Assembly (NCBI GenBank): GCA_004794785.1
Contig: SJOL01006421.1
Location: forward strand, 501,777-565,776
From: Opisthorchis felineus
Lineage: Eukaryota; Platyhelminthes; Trematoda; Opisthorchiida; Opisthorchiidae
Length of the DNA: 64,000 bases
Direction of reading: 5' to 3'
Shown piece by piece: positions 11,020 through 23,000 of this stretch (its first letter is position 1; each line of letters starts with the position of its first letter). The notes beneath the pieces are model-generated. The model was given only the letters and a program-made list of their open reading frames with translations. It was not told the origin of the DNA and did not search any database. The position numbers and the translations under genes were made by a program.

Positions 11020-14000
11020 CTACGTGAAAGAGAAGAGAGCCAGTTGAGGACAGTGATCTGTGTACAGGACCATTTAAACCAAGCACAAAAATGCACGTCG
11101 CGAGGTATTCAGCTGAATAAATAAAAAGGGTTCCTCAACAACGAACATCTAGGGAGAATGGTCAAAGCGGTCTCCATTGGGATGTGGATTCACATCTGCG
11201 TGAAGGTTACTAGGAGATTTTCCATAAAACCTTTCAGTTACACGTTTATCTTCTAGGTCCTGGCAACGAAAAACTCGAGTGTACAGGGATGCCACCTCGA
11301 ATACCAAAGGATCAGCTGCTTTTGTATGTGTCCAAGTTTAAATCAACTGGTTGGGAGGCACCCTCAAAGTAGCGAGAACACGGGAACTCCTAATCAACCA
11401 CTATTCAAAACCGACTGCAATGTCTTCTACAATGGACCAAACGATTTCAGCGCAACCCCGACCCGTTTTCACCTAAAACTTTGGTATCTGTCTCCCTCCA
11501 TTGCAGTATCTAAACCCTCTACAACCTACGATAAGAACGAAGTCAGTTAACAAAATCATCACAAGTACACGAAGCAGGCTGAAACGAAACTTCGTTCGTC
11601 GACCATTGATCTAAAAAGCAGGCGCTGATTCAGCGGCTAAGTTTTTAAACTTCGCAATTTGCAGGCTTGAATCGGTTTCAGAGGACTTTGGCTGGACACA
11701 ATGAGCACTGATTACATGTGAAATGGGAAACCGGGTTAACCGCCCGGTCATGGCTCAGTAATGTTCGAAATTTGCTGGATTACAAAGATAGCGTCAAAGT
11801 GCTACGCCACCACTGACAAATATTGTATGTTCGGGCAAGTAAGTTTAAGGCCGATCTAGTTTTCAACGACAGCTTCTGTTTTGGCAAGGAAGTCGTTGTC
11901 CGTCTCAGAAAGCTTCAGACCCAAGGGCATCTCACACTTGTCGGAGCTCATCAGATAGATACGGAGAGATCGGATTAGTGGTTACGGGATCCTCTACTTA
12001 GGCAGGTAGCAGAAGAGACAAGCCGTATAACTCGCTAGATTACCAGTTGGCCAGCAGCATGGGCACCTAGGTACCTTTCTTTGTTGATATACGTCAACAC
12101 GTTGTTCGAGAACACGCTAACTGGTTGCACTCATTTGCAGACAAGGAAAGCTTTGTTTGACGTGCGCAGTTGGTGCACCTATTGGTAAACAACCGAAGGG
12201 ATCGGTCAGGTCACGGGACTGGAAGAATGGCGGGAATGAAAAGTTGGATTCCAGGGTAATTAAGGAGTGGGTGATGTGGGTAAGAAATACATGCAAACAT
12301 ATGGCAGATTGGGTCACGCAGAACGCTATCTCTTGGGCCCCAATGTAGAGAATCGGAATGCATACCCAAGTAGAAAGTTTTATACCTGTGAATTAGAGTA
12401 CAGTAACTGGACCTCTTAAACCGCATGGCCAAAAATTTCACCCAGATAAAGACGGAGTAAGCCGCGAGATCGTTGATTGAAGGAGATGAAAACCTGAGAG
12501 GGAAGGATGGCTAGAGTCATAAAATGCAACTTATTTGAAACCTAAAGTCACCACTGTTGTCTGCACCTGAAGAGGGCTCAAATGACAGAAATACCTGGTG
12601 CGCATCTCTCATAGACGTGATGAGCCGGCTGAAGTTACGTTTACTGATCTGACCAAGAAACAGAACAAACTAAATACGCAAACACTTGTGAACAGTCAAC
12701 TTTATGGAAAATGAGGTGACGGATAAATTCATTTCAGGGTGCTTCTCAGTACGCTAAGTAATGACGCCGCAAAGCTGCTGGAGTATAATCAGGCTAATAG
12801 ATAACGAGGATCCTCATGGAGAAATGTATCTACAGTGAACAAAATAGATAATCCATCGCTATTGCTCCATCGACAGAAAGTTTATCAAATCGAACTTACC
12901 TGAAGAATATCCGTGCCTCAGTGCCGATACCCAAAAAGTAGATGAAATGACAGTGAAACGTGCAGAAACATCGAGGAGCTCAACCCTCTAGAGGTTAGTT
13001 TACATAAAGCGGGGACTGAACTGTCACAAGGCACATATGATGTCTCCCAGGAAGCGAAATACCAAGTTCGATCAACAGAACCTGACAAACAGCGACTGTC
13101 AATAGTAATAGCTTGGGAATTCTCCGACCAAGTACAATGAGAGCCTAATCATGGTAACCAGCAGATATCACAGATTTGGCCACCCCCTTCATTCTTTTTG
13201 GCCAAGTGTCGGGTTACACGAATATTCTGAATTTGGGATACAGACGACCACCCGACGAGCGTAACACGCGACTGAGCTTGCGGTGATAAATGCAATCTTC
13301 ATCCGGAGAAACTGCCGATGATGAGCAGAGTAGTTCAGATGTGCTTGGTCGAAATATAGCACCAATCATCCTTGCGTCATGCCAGTATGTCTCCTGTTAG
13401 TGTGAAAGTTTGCAAGCCTTATGAGAGGTAGATTGCGAAAGCTTCCTTGGTCGACCCCGGAATTGTTTACAAAACGGTCCACATAATCAAAAACGTCAAT
13501 GAACAAAAAAAAACTGACCTGCGTTTGTACTTCACCACCACATCAAGACCGAAGTGAAAGCCTGTCCAGCGCCAACTGTAGGTCATATCACCGTTGTCAA
13601 TCCGCCGTCCACACCGTTCGGAAGTGAGCCAGAACACGTCATCCGATAAGTCGTCCGGGGAAGACAAGGAATTCGGGCTATCCTCTCCACCCATCATGTC
13701 GGTGACCGGGGAGGATTCCCGAGCGGTCAGGGTGGTTCGAATTCGGACTGGGCTAGAATGTGTGCCACCAACGGTGCTAGTACTGCTGGTGTTATTGTGG
13801 CTGCGTGTGTAGGATCCCAACCTAGACTGGCTTGTTTGTTGATCATGCATACGGAGTAGCCTAAGCCACTGGCGAGAGAACACCTGGGATAGCCAGGCTG
13901 CCGAATCAACAAGAAAGACAATAAGATCACCCAACTTGACAACAACAAACGTAAAACACTCGCATCAAAACTAGTTTGTACATCAGGGAAAATATATCAC

Positions 14001-17000
14001 AAAACCCAAGAAATTTGATTGGCTTAATACACCCTTCACTACTGATGAAGTGCGCCGCAAACGAAAAGACCCGAAGAGAATGGACCCTGGCGCATTGTGA
14101 CGGTATGTGCACCTCCATAGCCCACCAAACTATACTGGGGAGTCTACGTGTGATATTCAGAGCCGCTCATAACACGTTCGTCTGACTAACACAGGCTCCT
14201 GGTCCCCCAGACTGGGGATTGAAAAATGTGTGGAGACTTGCTCCTTAAAAATGAAGGCTGTTCTGACGGTATTACGCCAACCATCATCGCCTTGCGGTTA
14301 GGCTTTCGAGTCAAGGACTTTGGTTGAGGACTATAATCGTCCTCCTGTCTAGGTGTGTGTATCCCATCCCACATACAACCATAAATAGCACATTTACAAG
14401 TAACCTCACAAATTACTTCTGCCAACGAGACTTTTATGCTGATATTTTACAAACTATTATGATCTTCCGAGCACGTACGCGAAAAGTGCATGTAATTATA
14501 CTGACTAATAATAACTGTTACTTCATGGTTAGCTGGAAATGCGAAAGAAGCCAGTATGCCAAACGGAGAGACTGAGAAATAATAATACCGCAATCATTAC
14601 AGGTGGTACACGGGGCACAAGAAAACGAAAAAATCTAGTAACAGCATCCGTTCAGCTGTAGCATCCTTTCGGTGCCTAACTGCCATGCCATCCGAAGGAA
14701 GTACGATGGATGGGATACTGCTAGATTGCCCAAACCTAGGCATGGGAAGTTGAGATGCAGAGGCCGGGTTCGAAGCACGGACCTTCCGGTCAGTAAACTC
14801 ACTCTCTAACCACTGAGCCATCTCGGCAGTAACAGCATCAAGATACCGACGATCAGTGCAACAATCGTACTGCCGTTTATAGAGCTCTCTCTTGGTTAAC
14901 CAGATTGCTTCATTTTTGAATAATTCGGTGTGAGAGCAAGGGGAATATCTACAATCTGGACAGTGGTTTACTTGATCAAAGTACCTAAATGGAGTTCACG
15001 TGTAATTTTTATGTTACCTCTTGCGTGACATGATATCAGCAAGATCGATAAGGCAGGATCTAAACCAAGGTATATTCCCTTCTCGTGAGAGTCGCCTGCG
15101 TCCGAATGGGAGTCATATGATATAGACTCCTTGAGGTCCATCTAATATGCTGCGTTCCAAATCTGCACGATCAGCAATATTAAACGCCTATATCTTCACG
15201 TCGACGGGGCATCAGGAATGACTGGTGAAGTATCGACGAGGATGGAGACCGACAGAAGTTTGCAAAGTGAGAAGAAAGGTTCCTAAACCAAAAGGTATGC
15301 ATCGTCCTATCCCTGAAACAAGAATTTGTTGAGATTCGCAAGGCATGGACCACGGCGAATTTCATCTACTAGGACATCCGGACCAACGTATGGTCGTATA
15401 TGAAACCTTATGAAAACTTGCTCCACAATCCAACCACAGAAAAGTAACAAGCGTAGCTCAGGTTGACGGTAAAGTCGATGTGTGGGTGAATAAAATCTCC
15501 TGTCGGTCAAACACAGGGGAAGTAGGATATCTAAATTTAACACAAAAGAAAACTGTCGTCCTTCAGAAGGTACACTATGCACTCCCTCAATACAGGTGGC
15601 TTCATTGGGAACATCAGCCACAAAATCGAAAATTTGGCCTAGTTGACTTTAAAAATACATCGCATATAAGGGACGGTTATGGTGTCGACCTAAACAGGCG
15701 ATGAAATTTAAATAATGGCCAGCTGACCATCCATGTATGGTTGAATGAACAATGATTATAAATCAACAGCAACAAGGACAGGACAGACACGTGTCTGTTT
15801 GACAAAGAACTTACTCCGTGCATCGGAAAAGTCATAAAAAAACTTGAGTCATATCGGACAATCCGGTATGAGAGGGCTTCGATGTTCCGAGTTCGCTTAT
15901 CCTACGCATAATGTTTGGTTCCGGTACCCAGACTAAGGAAATGTGTTCGCCTGTAACGCAAAACCGCCTTCATGTGCCTCATTGCCGATCAATCTCCCAC
16001 ACAGATTGAGCCACTACCTTGCTAATATCGGTCACCTTGCTTGCTGGTCCATATCGCTTCCATAAAAAGGAAGGAAAACGATTATGTATTGTAACGAACG
16101 GTTCCATATAATGAACTCTATATTGTTCCACTGAAAGTACATTCTTGAGTGACAGTGGACATGACGTAGAGTTGAACGCTTACAGCAGTGAAAATACATT
16201 GTTATCTCGAAAAACAGAAGGAGCAACCAAAGGAAGTTTGCACGTGTAATCTCAAAAATTCATCGTTTTTGAACCAGAACTCCTTCTTAACCTTCCCCCG
16301 GTCTCGAAATACGATCACTCTGTACCACTATTCCATCAATACTCCGTGAGTTCTACCTGTCACGGTTTACAAGCATTGAATACGTGCAACTTCTTCTCAC
16401 ACATACTGGATGACATGTCAACATACCGTCACCTTTTAGCGGGGTAAGTTTCCACATCGTATGTGCGTCGGACGTTGAATCGGGAAAGGTTCGGAGTGAT
16501 GTTGGTTCAGCGAAGGCCACAAAGGTGCTGACGCCATACTACTTCAACAAGGGACCCAGATATACATATACACCGCCACCAACAAAAGATGCGCACGGCC
16601 AAAATCGCGCCCATGTTGAAAGCGTATTCACTTGAAGGATAGGAGCTCTTCAGTCCACAGTTGCAAAATTTATCCGCACAAACTCAGAGACACGGACGGA
16701 ATGAACAAATAAATGGTGTCGTAATTAGTTGCTGCTTTTAGAAGTCGGCAGTTGGCGGCACTTGCTTTGGACTGTGTTTATCGCAGACAGGATATCCGGT
16801 GAATGAGAGGGTGAAAAATACTAGATGCAATCGGTATGAGCTATCGCTCCGTTGAATGTTACTTCTGACATCGACTCATCTTCACTTTCGGTTCTCTCTG
16901 GGACCAGGATCTCCTGAGTTGCATCTTCGTTTTCTTATGATGATGTGTTCCTGAGTTCTATTGGAACAAAAGTTATCTGATGTGGAACGAGTTGTTCAAT

Positions 17001-20000
17001 GCTTGCATTTTGTTGCGATTGTTGCGAGAAACCACTGCTTGCTCTTTTGGACCACAGCAAGCGATGCTCCCGTTTCGCTCGCTAATGTTGTGCAAGGTCC
17101 AAGGAGTCAACCAGGGAGCCAACCGATGACGACAATCCGAACGGAATCGGTCTGTTTCATCTTTCTCACTTCGAAAGTACTGGGACGGGGCGACTGTCCC
17201 ACGACAACATAAACTTTAGGTACGCCGGACGGACATATGCACTGGTTAGCGGCTATCGCTGCAGGAAGGGGAACCTCCTCTCCCCCACCGACACACGAAA
17301 CTTCTACAGTTTACGGGTCCAGTGGAATAGATTTGTGTAAACGACGAAAAGTAAACCAGAGTACTCCATCCTCGATCCTCTTTATTACAGTTAGCAAGTG
17401 CACAGTAAGTAATTTTCTACCAGGGTTGGCAAGCATCGCTCTTCTTGGAAGCACCTCTTGGAATACTGGGGTCGAAATATTCCGTCCTATTCTTGGAAAC
17501 ATTCTCTTCAAGAGCACACCTTTGGAAACAGCATTGTATTATTCTTTCAAATGAGCACCTCCATGGAGAAAAAACAATTCCCTAGAGAGCTGAAAAGACA
17601 TTCTTCATCACGCGTCCAGATGGTGTTCTATCCCAACAAAAAGGTCCCTCTCTAGAAATGCCGAATAATCGACTGCCCCGCGGTGGTCTATATTCAGGGG
17701 GGTTTCATTAATATCCAGATGCGTAGGCACCATGATAATGACCCCTTCTCAAAACGATTCGAGAAGCTTTTTCTTGTTCTTGAATACGCCCGTCTTTCTA
17801 CACAGTTGATTGTTGGTTAGGTATCAGCATCTGCCAAGTTAGTGTTGCTTTCCATGAAGATTATGACGGGGGTAATCATCCATATGGTCATCATTCTGAA
17901 TACCGAAGCTGTTCCCTTCTCCAAAATGAAGAACCGACAAAGAAGCAGCGTATCACCGGTATCCGGATGAAAGATTTTACTGAACATCATACAATCATTT
18001 GACAATGTTCAATACCAACGGACATCTGGACCGATTGCCTCCGTTAAGCTGTACCATGCAACACAAGCACTCGAGATAACAGAAAAAATGTTGACGGGGT
18101 GACTCACATTCTGGGACAATACGATCACGTATCATACGTTCTGTAGTCTTGTATACATTCACGACGTACTCCCATCGAACAGAACGGAATGCTGGAGCAT
18201 ACAAAGCACCCTCCGGTGTTTCCAGGAAAGTGGTATCTAGGTGACAGGTGAGAAAAAGGTGACAGATTATTATGAAGGGTTATGGCAGATAAATATAAGT
18301 ATCGAGCGGGTTACAGGGAACAACGACAAATCCCTAGCACATAAACTTAGTCTTATAGACAAACTAACCCGTGAAGCCCCAGTGGTTTATTCTGCGGACG
18401 CTCTCCAAATAAGCTGTTACATGTACCCACCAACATTCGCTTCTGTACCAAGATGAATATAGTGTTTCGAGACCCCAACTATCTCAGGAACAATGTGAAC
18501 AGTTTCACAGGTAATCAGCGGGCGGGGAAAACGTAATCCCTGGTCCCTGATTAAATAGTAGTTCCAAACTCACGGATACCTAGAGTCGCATTAGTTGGAG
18601 AGAACGGCCTCGCAGAAGGTGTCGATTTCAATCCAAATATAAAAGCACCTTAGTGAAGTGGTTCTAGTCGAGGGACCGGCAAAGGCTGATTGAGTAGTTA
18701 TTTAGAGACAAGTGTGAAGATCGAATCAATTTATTTGGTGCTTTTAGTTCGATATATTCGAAAAATCATATATAAGCGACATCAAACAGGAATAGGAGCT
18801 AATAATAGGGCAGGACAATTGGCAGAAAACGGACGCCTTTGGACAGTGAGGAAACGGTAGCAACGATGACAACGTGCTACTGTCCGTCGGCAGTAGTCAA
18901 ACGCTAACAACGTTTACCAGTCAGTGGAGGGGTGTCCGGAACGCGAAGTGAGCAAAGCCTGCGTTCCTGTAGGTTGTGGGGTAATAAGATGAAGCTGCAC
19001 GGAGACGGTAAGCAAAGACAGGGGTATAATTTTGGTACACGTAACGAGCCACCAGTCCTTGATGAGACCTTTACAACTGCACTGTCCCAACATAATTGGG
19101 TCTTGTCGGCAACAGCTAACCAGGTTTGTGCTGGAAACACATGATTGTTAAAAACGAAGTGAGCTAGGACACATTAAAAAAGTTGCAGCAAGACTTTTGG
19201 CTTGTGGACGCTATCCCGAATTGTGAAGTCAAACTTACACATATTACATTTCCAACACCGCATTCGATAGAGGAGGTTTTCAGAGTAGTCAACAATCGTC
19301 CTTCTAAGTGTCAAGGTACACTCCACACTTCTGGACTTGTGGTCTAAGACTTCTATGTCAGTCAGCTGGTATATACCCACAAGTCAAACATGATATTGGC
19401 TACATTTCGCGTAGAGGAAGACCCTCCCCACAGATATACCACTACCTGAATTTTCTCTTCATGGTCATTTGCCTTCGAACAAATCGCACCCTAGATCCCA
19501 CCTGTCGTGTACTTTCAAGATAGTGATCTTTCCAAGGAGGGGTCTATTTTGGGGTCATTAAGTTATACCATGCAATATATAAGATATTTCGTCGTGTGCA
19601 TTGCTTCTTATGATTCTTGTTATGCTGTTCACGCGATGTATACAAACAGTGGGCAATAGTGCCGTGTATGGGGAACAAAGAGAGTGATGAATTGAAAAGT
19701 CTGAAAACAACCGAGTCAAACAGATGGCTTCACCGCTACTGTTATTCTTCAGACACAACAAGAGGCATTTTACCCACATTGGATTGAACTAGATGGGATA
19801 GAGGATTCACCACATTCAAGACGGTTGGCAAACGGACTTTTTTCAGAGTCGAGGCCGCCGACAACCTACACAAACTTGATCCTTCACAAGATAGGACAAC
19901 GCAAACTGTACATTTGGTCGGATGTTATTAATGACATTATAATAGTATTACTACTGTAACGAGCAAACGGTATCTTCGAGTGACGCGTAATACCAGAACC

Positions 20001-23000
20001 TCCGGGAAGGCAAAACAAAGTCGGAGCTGGGTTTCTATACGGTACTATTAACATAAGACAACAATTCACAAAACGTACAAACCTCGACAGTAGATACTCG
20101 TCCACAACAAATGGTCCAATTGGACTAAAAAGGTACGAACCAAATGAGCAAACAGGCTCCCACGTGAGACAGTCACACGTGCATAAGGTCGGCCACAAAT
20201 GGTCGGATGACCTCAAGGCCAAATGAGTGAAGTGGTAAGGACAAACAAACGCCAGTTCATACAGACGCACTAAACACAAAAGTGGAGCGGGGGTTACAAA
20301 TAGGGACAAGAAACGTGGGGAATTTCAAATGTCAAAGTAATGGACGATACAACTACTATTATTAATATTCACGTTTCGTAGTTTCAAAGTCACAAGTGTT
20401 TCAACCCCCTTGTGTTCCTTGAAATTCAAGATGAGCACCCTGAGATTGTCGATCGGTTTACCTATCTTGATAACCGCATGGGCTGTGATTGTGCTGTAAT
20501 AGAATTTAGTGCATACTTCAGCAAAGCGCGAGCAATCATTGCGTGGGTCGCGAAAGGTTTGCAACAGAGGCTGACTAAATCCCACGACCGCATGATATTC
20601 AGACGTGATTATTCCGTTGCCATTTGGAGGTGCTGGCATTTTGTTCTTCACCGATTTCTCCAAGGACATAAAGTCCTTTTGCATCAAATCCCCAGTTCTC
20701 CACTTTCTTTCTACTTTTTACTACGGTGAAAACTTCTCTCTAGTTCGTGCAGAATTCGGGCCCCAGTATCTGATACCGGCATGATGCTGACGACTACCAG
20801 CAGAGCTAATGCAACCAGTTATATATGTGAAGGAAAGAAAGACTTCTAGTAGCTTACCTTGAATCGCAAGGGACATGTTAAAAAACTGATCCAACACTAT
20901 GGGGCGAAGCGAATGCCGAAGGATAGGATGACTCTGGTCAATCCTTCTAAGAACGCTTGCAACGCCACTTTCAATTACCTGTATGGTCTAGGACAACCCG
21001 CTCGCACACATCTGAATACCGTTAATTCGGAGAGTCCTCATTTCATTAACCCAGAAATTACGAAATTAAAAATCAAGACAGCAGGTACCTACTTGCATTG
21101 GGTACTACTGTTAACAAAGAGACTTTTTGAACACTATCCATACGATCTCGTATAAGAACACAAACAGCGCACGGCATTTGTGAACTTTTGGGGAACAACC
21201 TGTTGTATAATCGGACCGCATATGATTGGAGCCGAAGAACACCAAGATACTGGAGGGGCTACGCTCGTGGCGATTCCGCCTGAGCCGGAATCTAGCTAAC
21301 AGTCATCGAGGCAATTCCTTAAGTGAGTTCAACAAGAGATGCGTAGAATGTTTTTACACTTTGTTCAAACAATACACCTTTGATTGTAAGCGCATTTTTT
21401 TAAAAAATGGGCACCATTATCGAACAGCCTTTCAGTGGAAGCATGAGCTACACTGAGTATTTCACATCCAACCTTAAGCAGAGGGAGTGGAAGTTCAACA
21501 GGACCAGCAATTCGATGGCATTTGAAGGAAATGAATTCGCCTACTTCTGCAGTCGTCAGAGGTTCCAGGTGTCTAGGAGTGGTTTACAACCGGACAAATA
21601 ACGGAATAAAAAGATACCAAGCCAACATACACAGGCGGCTGTTTTTTTCTAGAGTATCAGGGTGCGAAAAAAGACGGATACGGCTAACACAAACAAAGAC
21701 CTGGCCGCAGGATGATGCTGGAAACAAGGCAGCGACAGCGGGGAAGTCACAATTGAAACACCTCATGCCATCTGAGGAGCATCTTCACCTAGTACAGGAG
21801 TAAGGTTGACGAGCCTCGCTCAGGAGCCGGACTTTGTACAATAATTTAAGAATGAAGATCACATCTCTTCAGGTGATTAGCAGCTGGAAAGCTACTGTGG
21901 ACGGTGCACCAAATAGAAGTACGGAAGAGTTTCACTTGCAGACGGAAAAAATAGAGATAAGTACCAGTGTCTAAGGATCGATTACCACACAGAAGCAAAA
22001 ACAAGCACAATTGAACCTCACGCACCTTCCGATGTGAAGTAGGCGTAGGCAGCCTCCAGAAGCGGTGAGTTCGGTTGATACTGATAGTCTGCGTGTTGTC
22101 GCAAGAACACCCACTAATATGAAAATAAGCAAAACCGAAGGAAATAAGTTCATTAGTACTGGGAGGTAAGAATAGTTAGGTTTATTCTGAGATAGCGGAA
22201 AACCGTCACGAAGAACCTCACGGTACACGGACAACATTTTGCTCTAGAAGTTATAATGAAGCACTGAAAAAGGGCAGATAAACAACCATTTACAAATTGA
22301 GTTGCTGTTCACGGAAGGCTCAACTGAATCTCTCCTTAGAGTAGTGAGTTCGGGGGCCAGGCTTCCATATTGAGCCTCACCGGGAACAAACGAGGTAGTG
22401 GTATCTCCAGGACATTGCACCAGCGTCGTAAGTAGTGTCACACCAAGAAAATCAGCTCGATAACATGAATATCGTTCAAAGCGGTACGTGAGGCAGCCTT
22501 TGTGCACAATATTATAAGAGAGACAAATGAGATAAAAATTGAGTCTCCCTTGAACATCAGCTTAATTAGCAAATGGGTGTTTATCTGCAGATACGTCCAA
22601 CTTGGTGTTCAAATGAAAAATCAGACTGATGGAAATTCGTAAACCAGGCCTATCCCCTAATAAGCCCACGCAGGGGGAAAACCGACAGTGGGCTGTCCAG
22701 GATTTTACATCTACCTTGTAAGTAGTGTCATATTAGGGGACCAATGAGAACATTTCCTCAGGCTCTATTCCATCTCGTGATGTCTGAAAGCCGACAAGGA
22801 CGCTACTTTCGGTGCTGTATTCAAAAATGAAAATGTGTAAAACAGACATACTATCAACCAATAAATTTTCAATAAGTACGGTTTATGGAAGGACCACTTG
22901 AAGTGACCGACGAAAAGTGGTTCCGTCTGAAAGATGCGCCCACATTACAGGTAACCGAAACCAACCTCATGTAAAAAAGTCGGCGAAAACTTATTCTGGG

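Larger units (their letters stand above)
13898..18107 (-). other. gcl: gcl intron 8
   Basis: 4210 bp. It contains an RTE 5' fragment (14090-14560), a SINE with a 12-bp target duplication (14649-14827) and a chain of three phase-compatible exon-like segments (16935-17465) discussed in the findings. Confidence 0.7.

Noticed and set aside
11900..11960. Second hammerhead-like string (CTGATGAGCTCC on the minus strand)
   Set aside because: The GAAA half of the core is absent and stem II does not close properly.
12190..12235. Exon-like segment with a strong acceptor in gcl intron 9
   Set aside because: In the phase required by exon 9 it hits a stop after four codons, and exon 9 to exon 10 already joins perfectly.
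13594..13812. Plus-strand frame rich in Ser/Pro
   Set aside because: It is the antisense shadow of gcl exon 9.
19884..20309. 141-codon minus frame in gcl intron 7, first taken for the missing exon
   Set aside because: No match to the expected GCL block, and only a weak donor.
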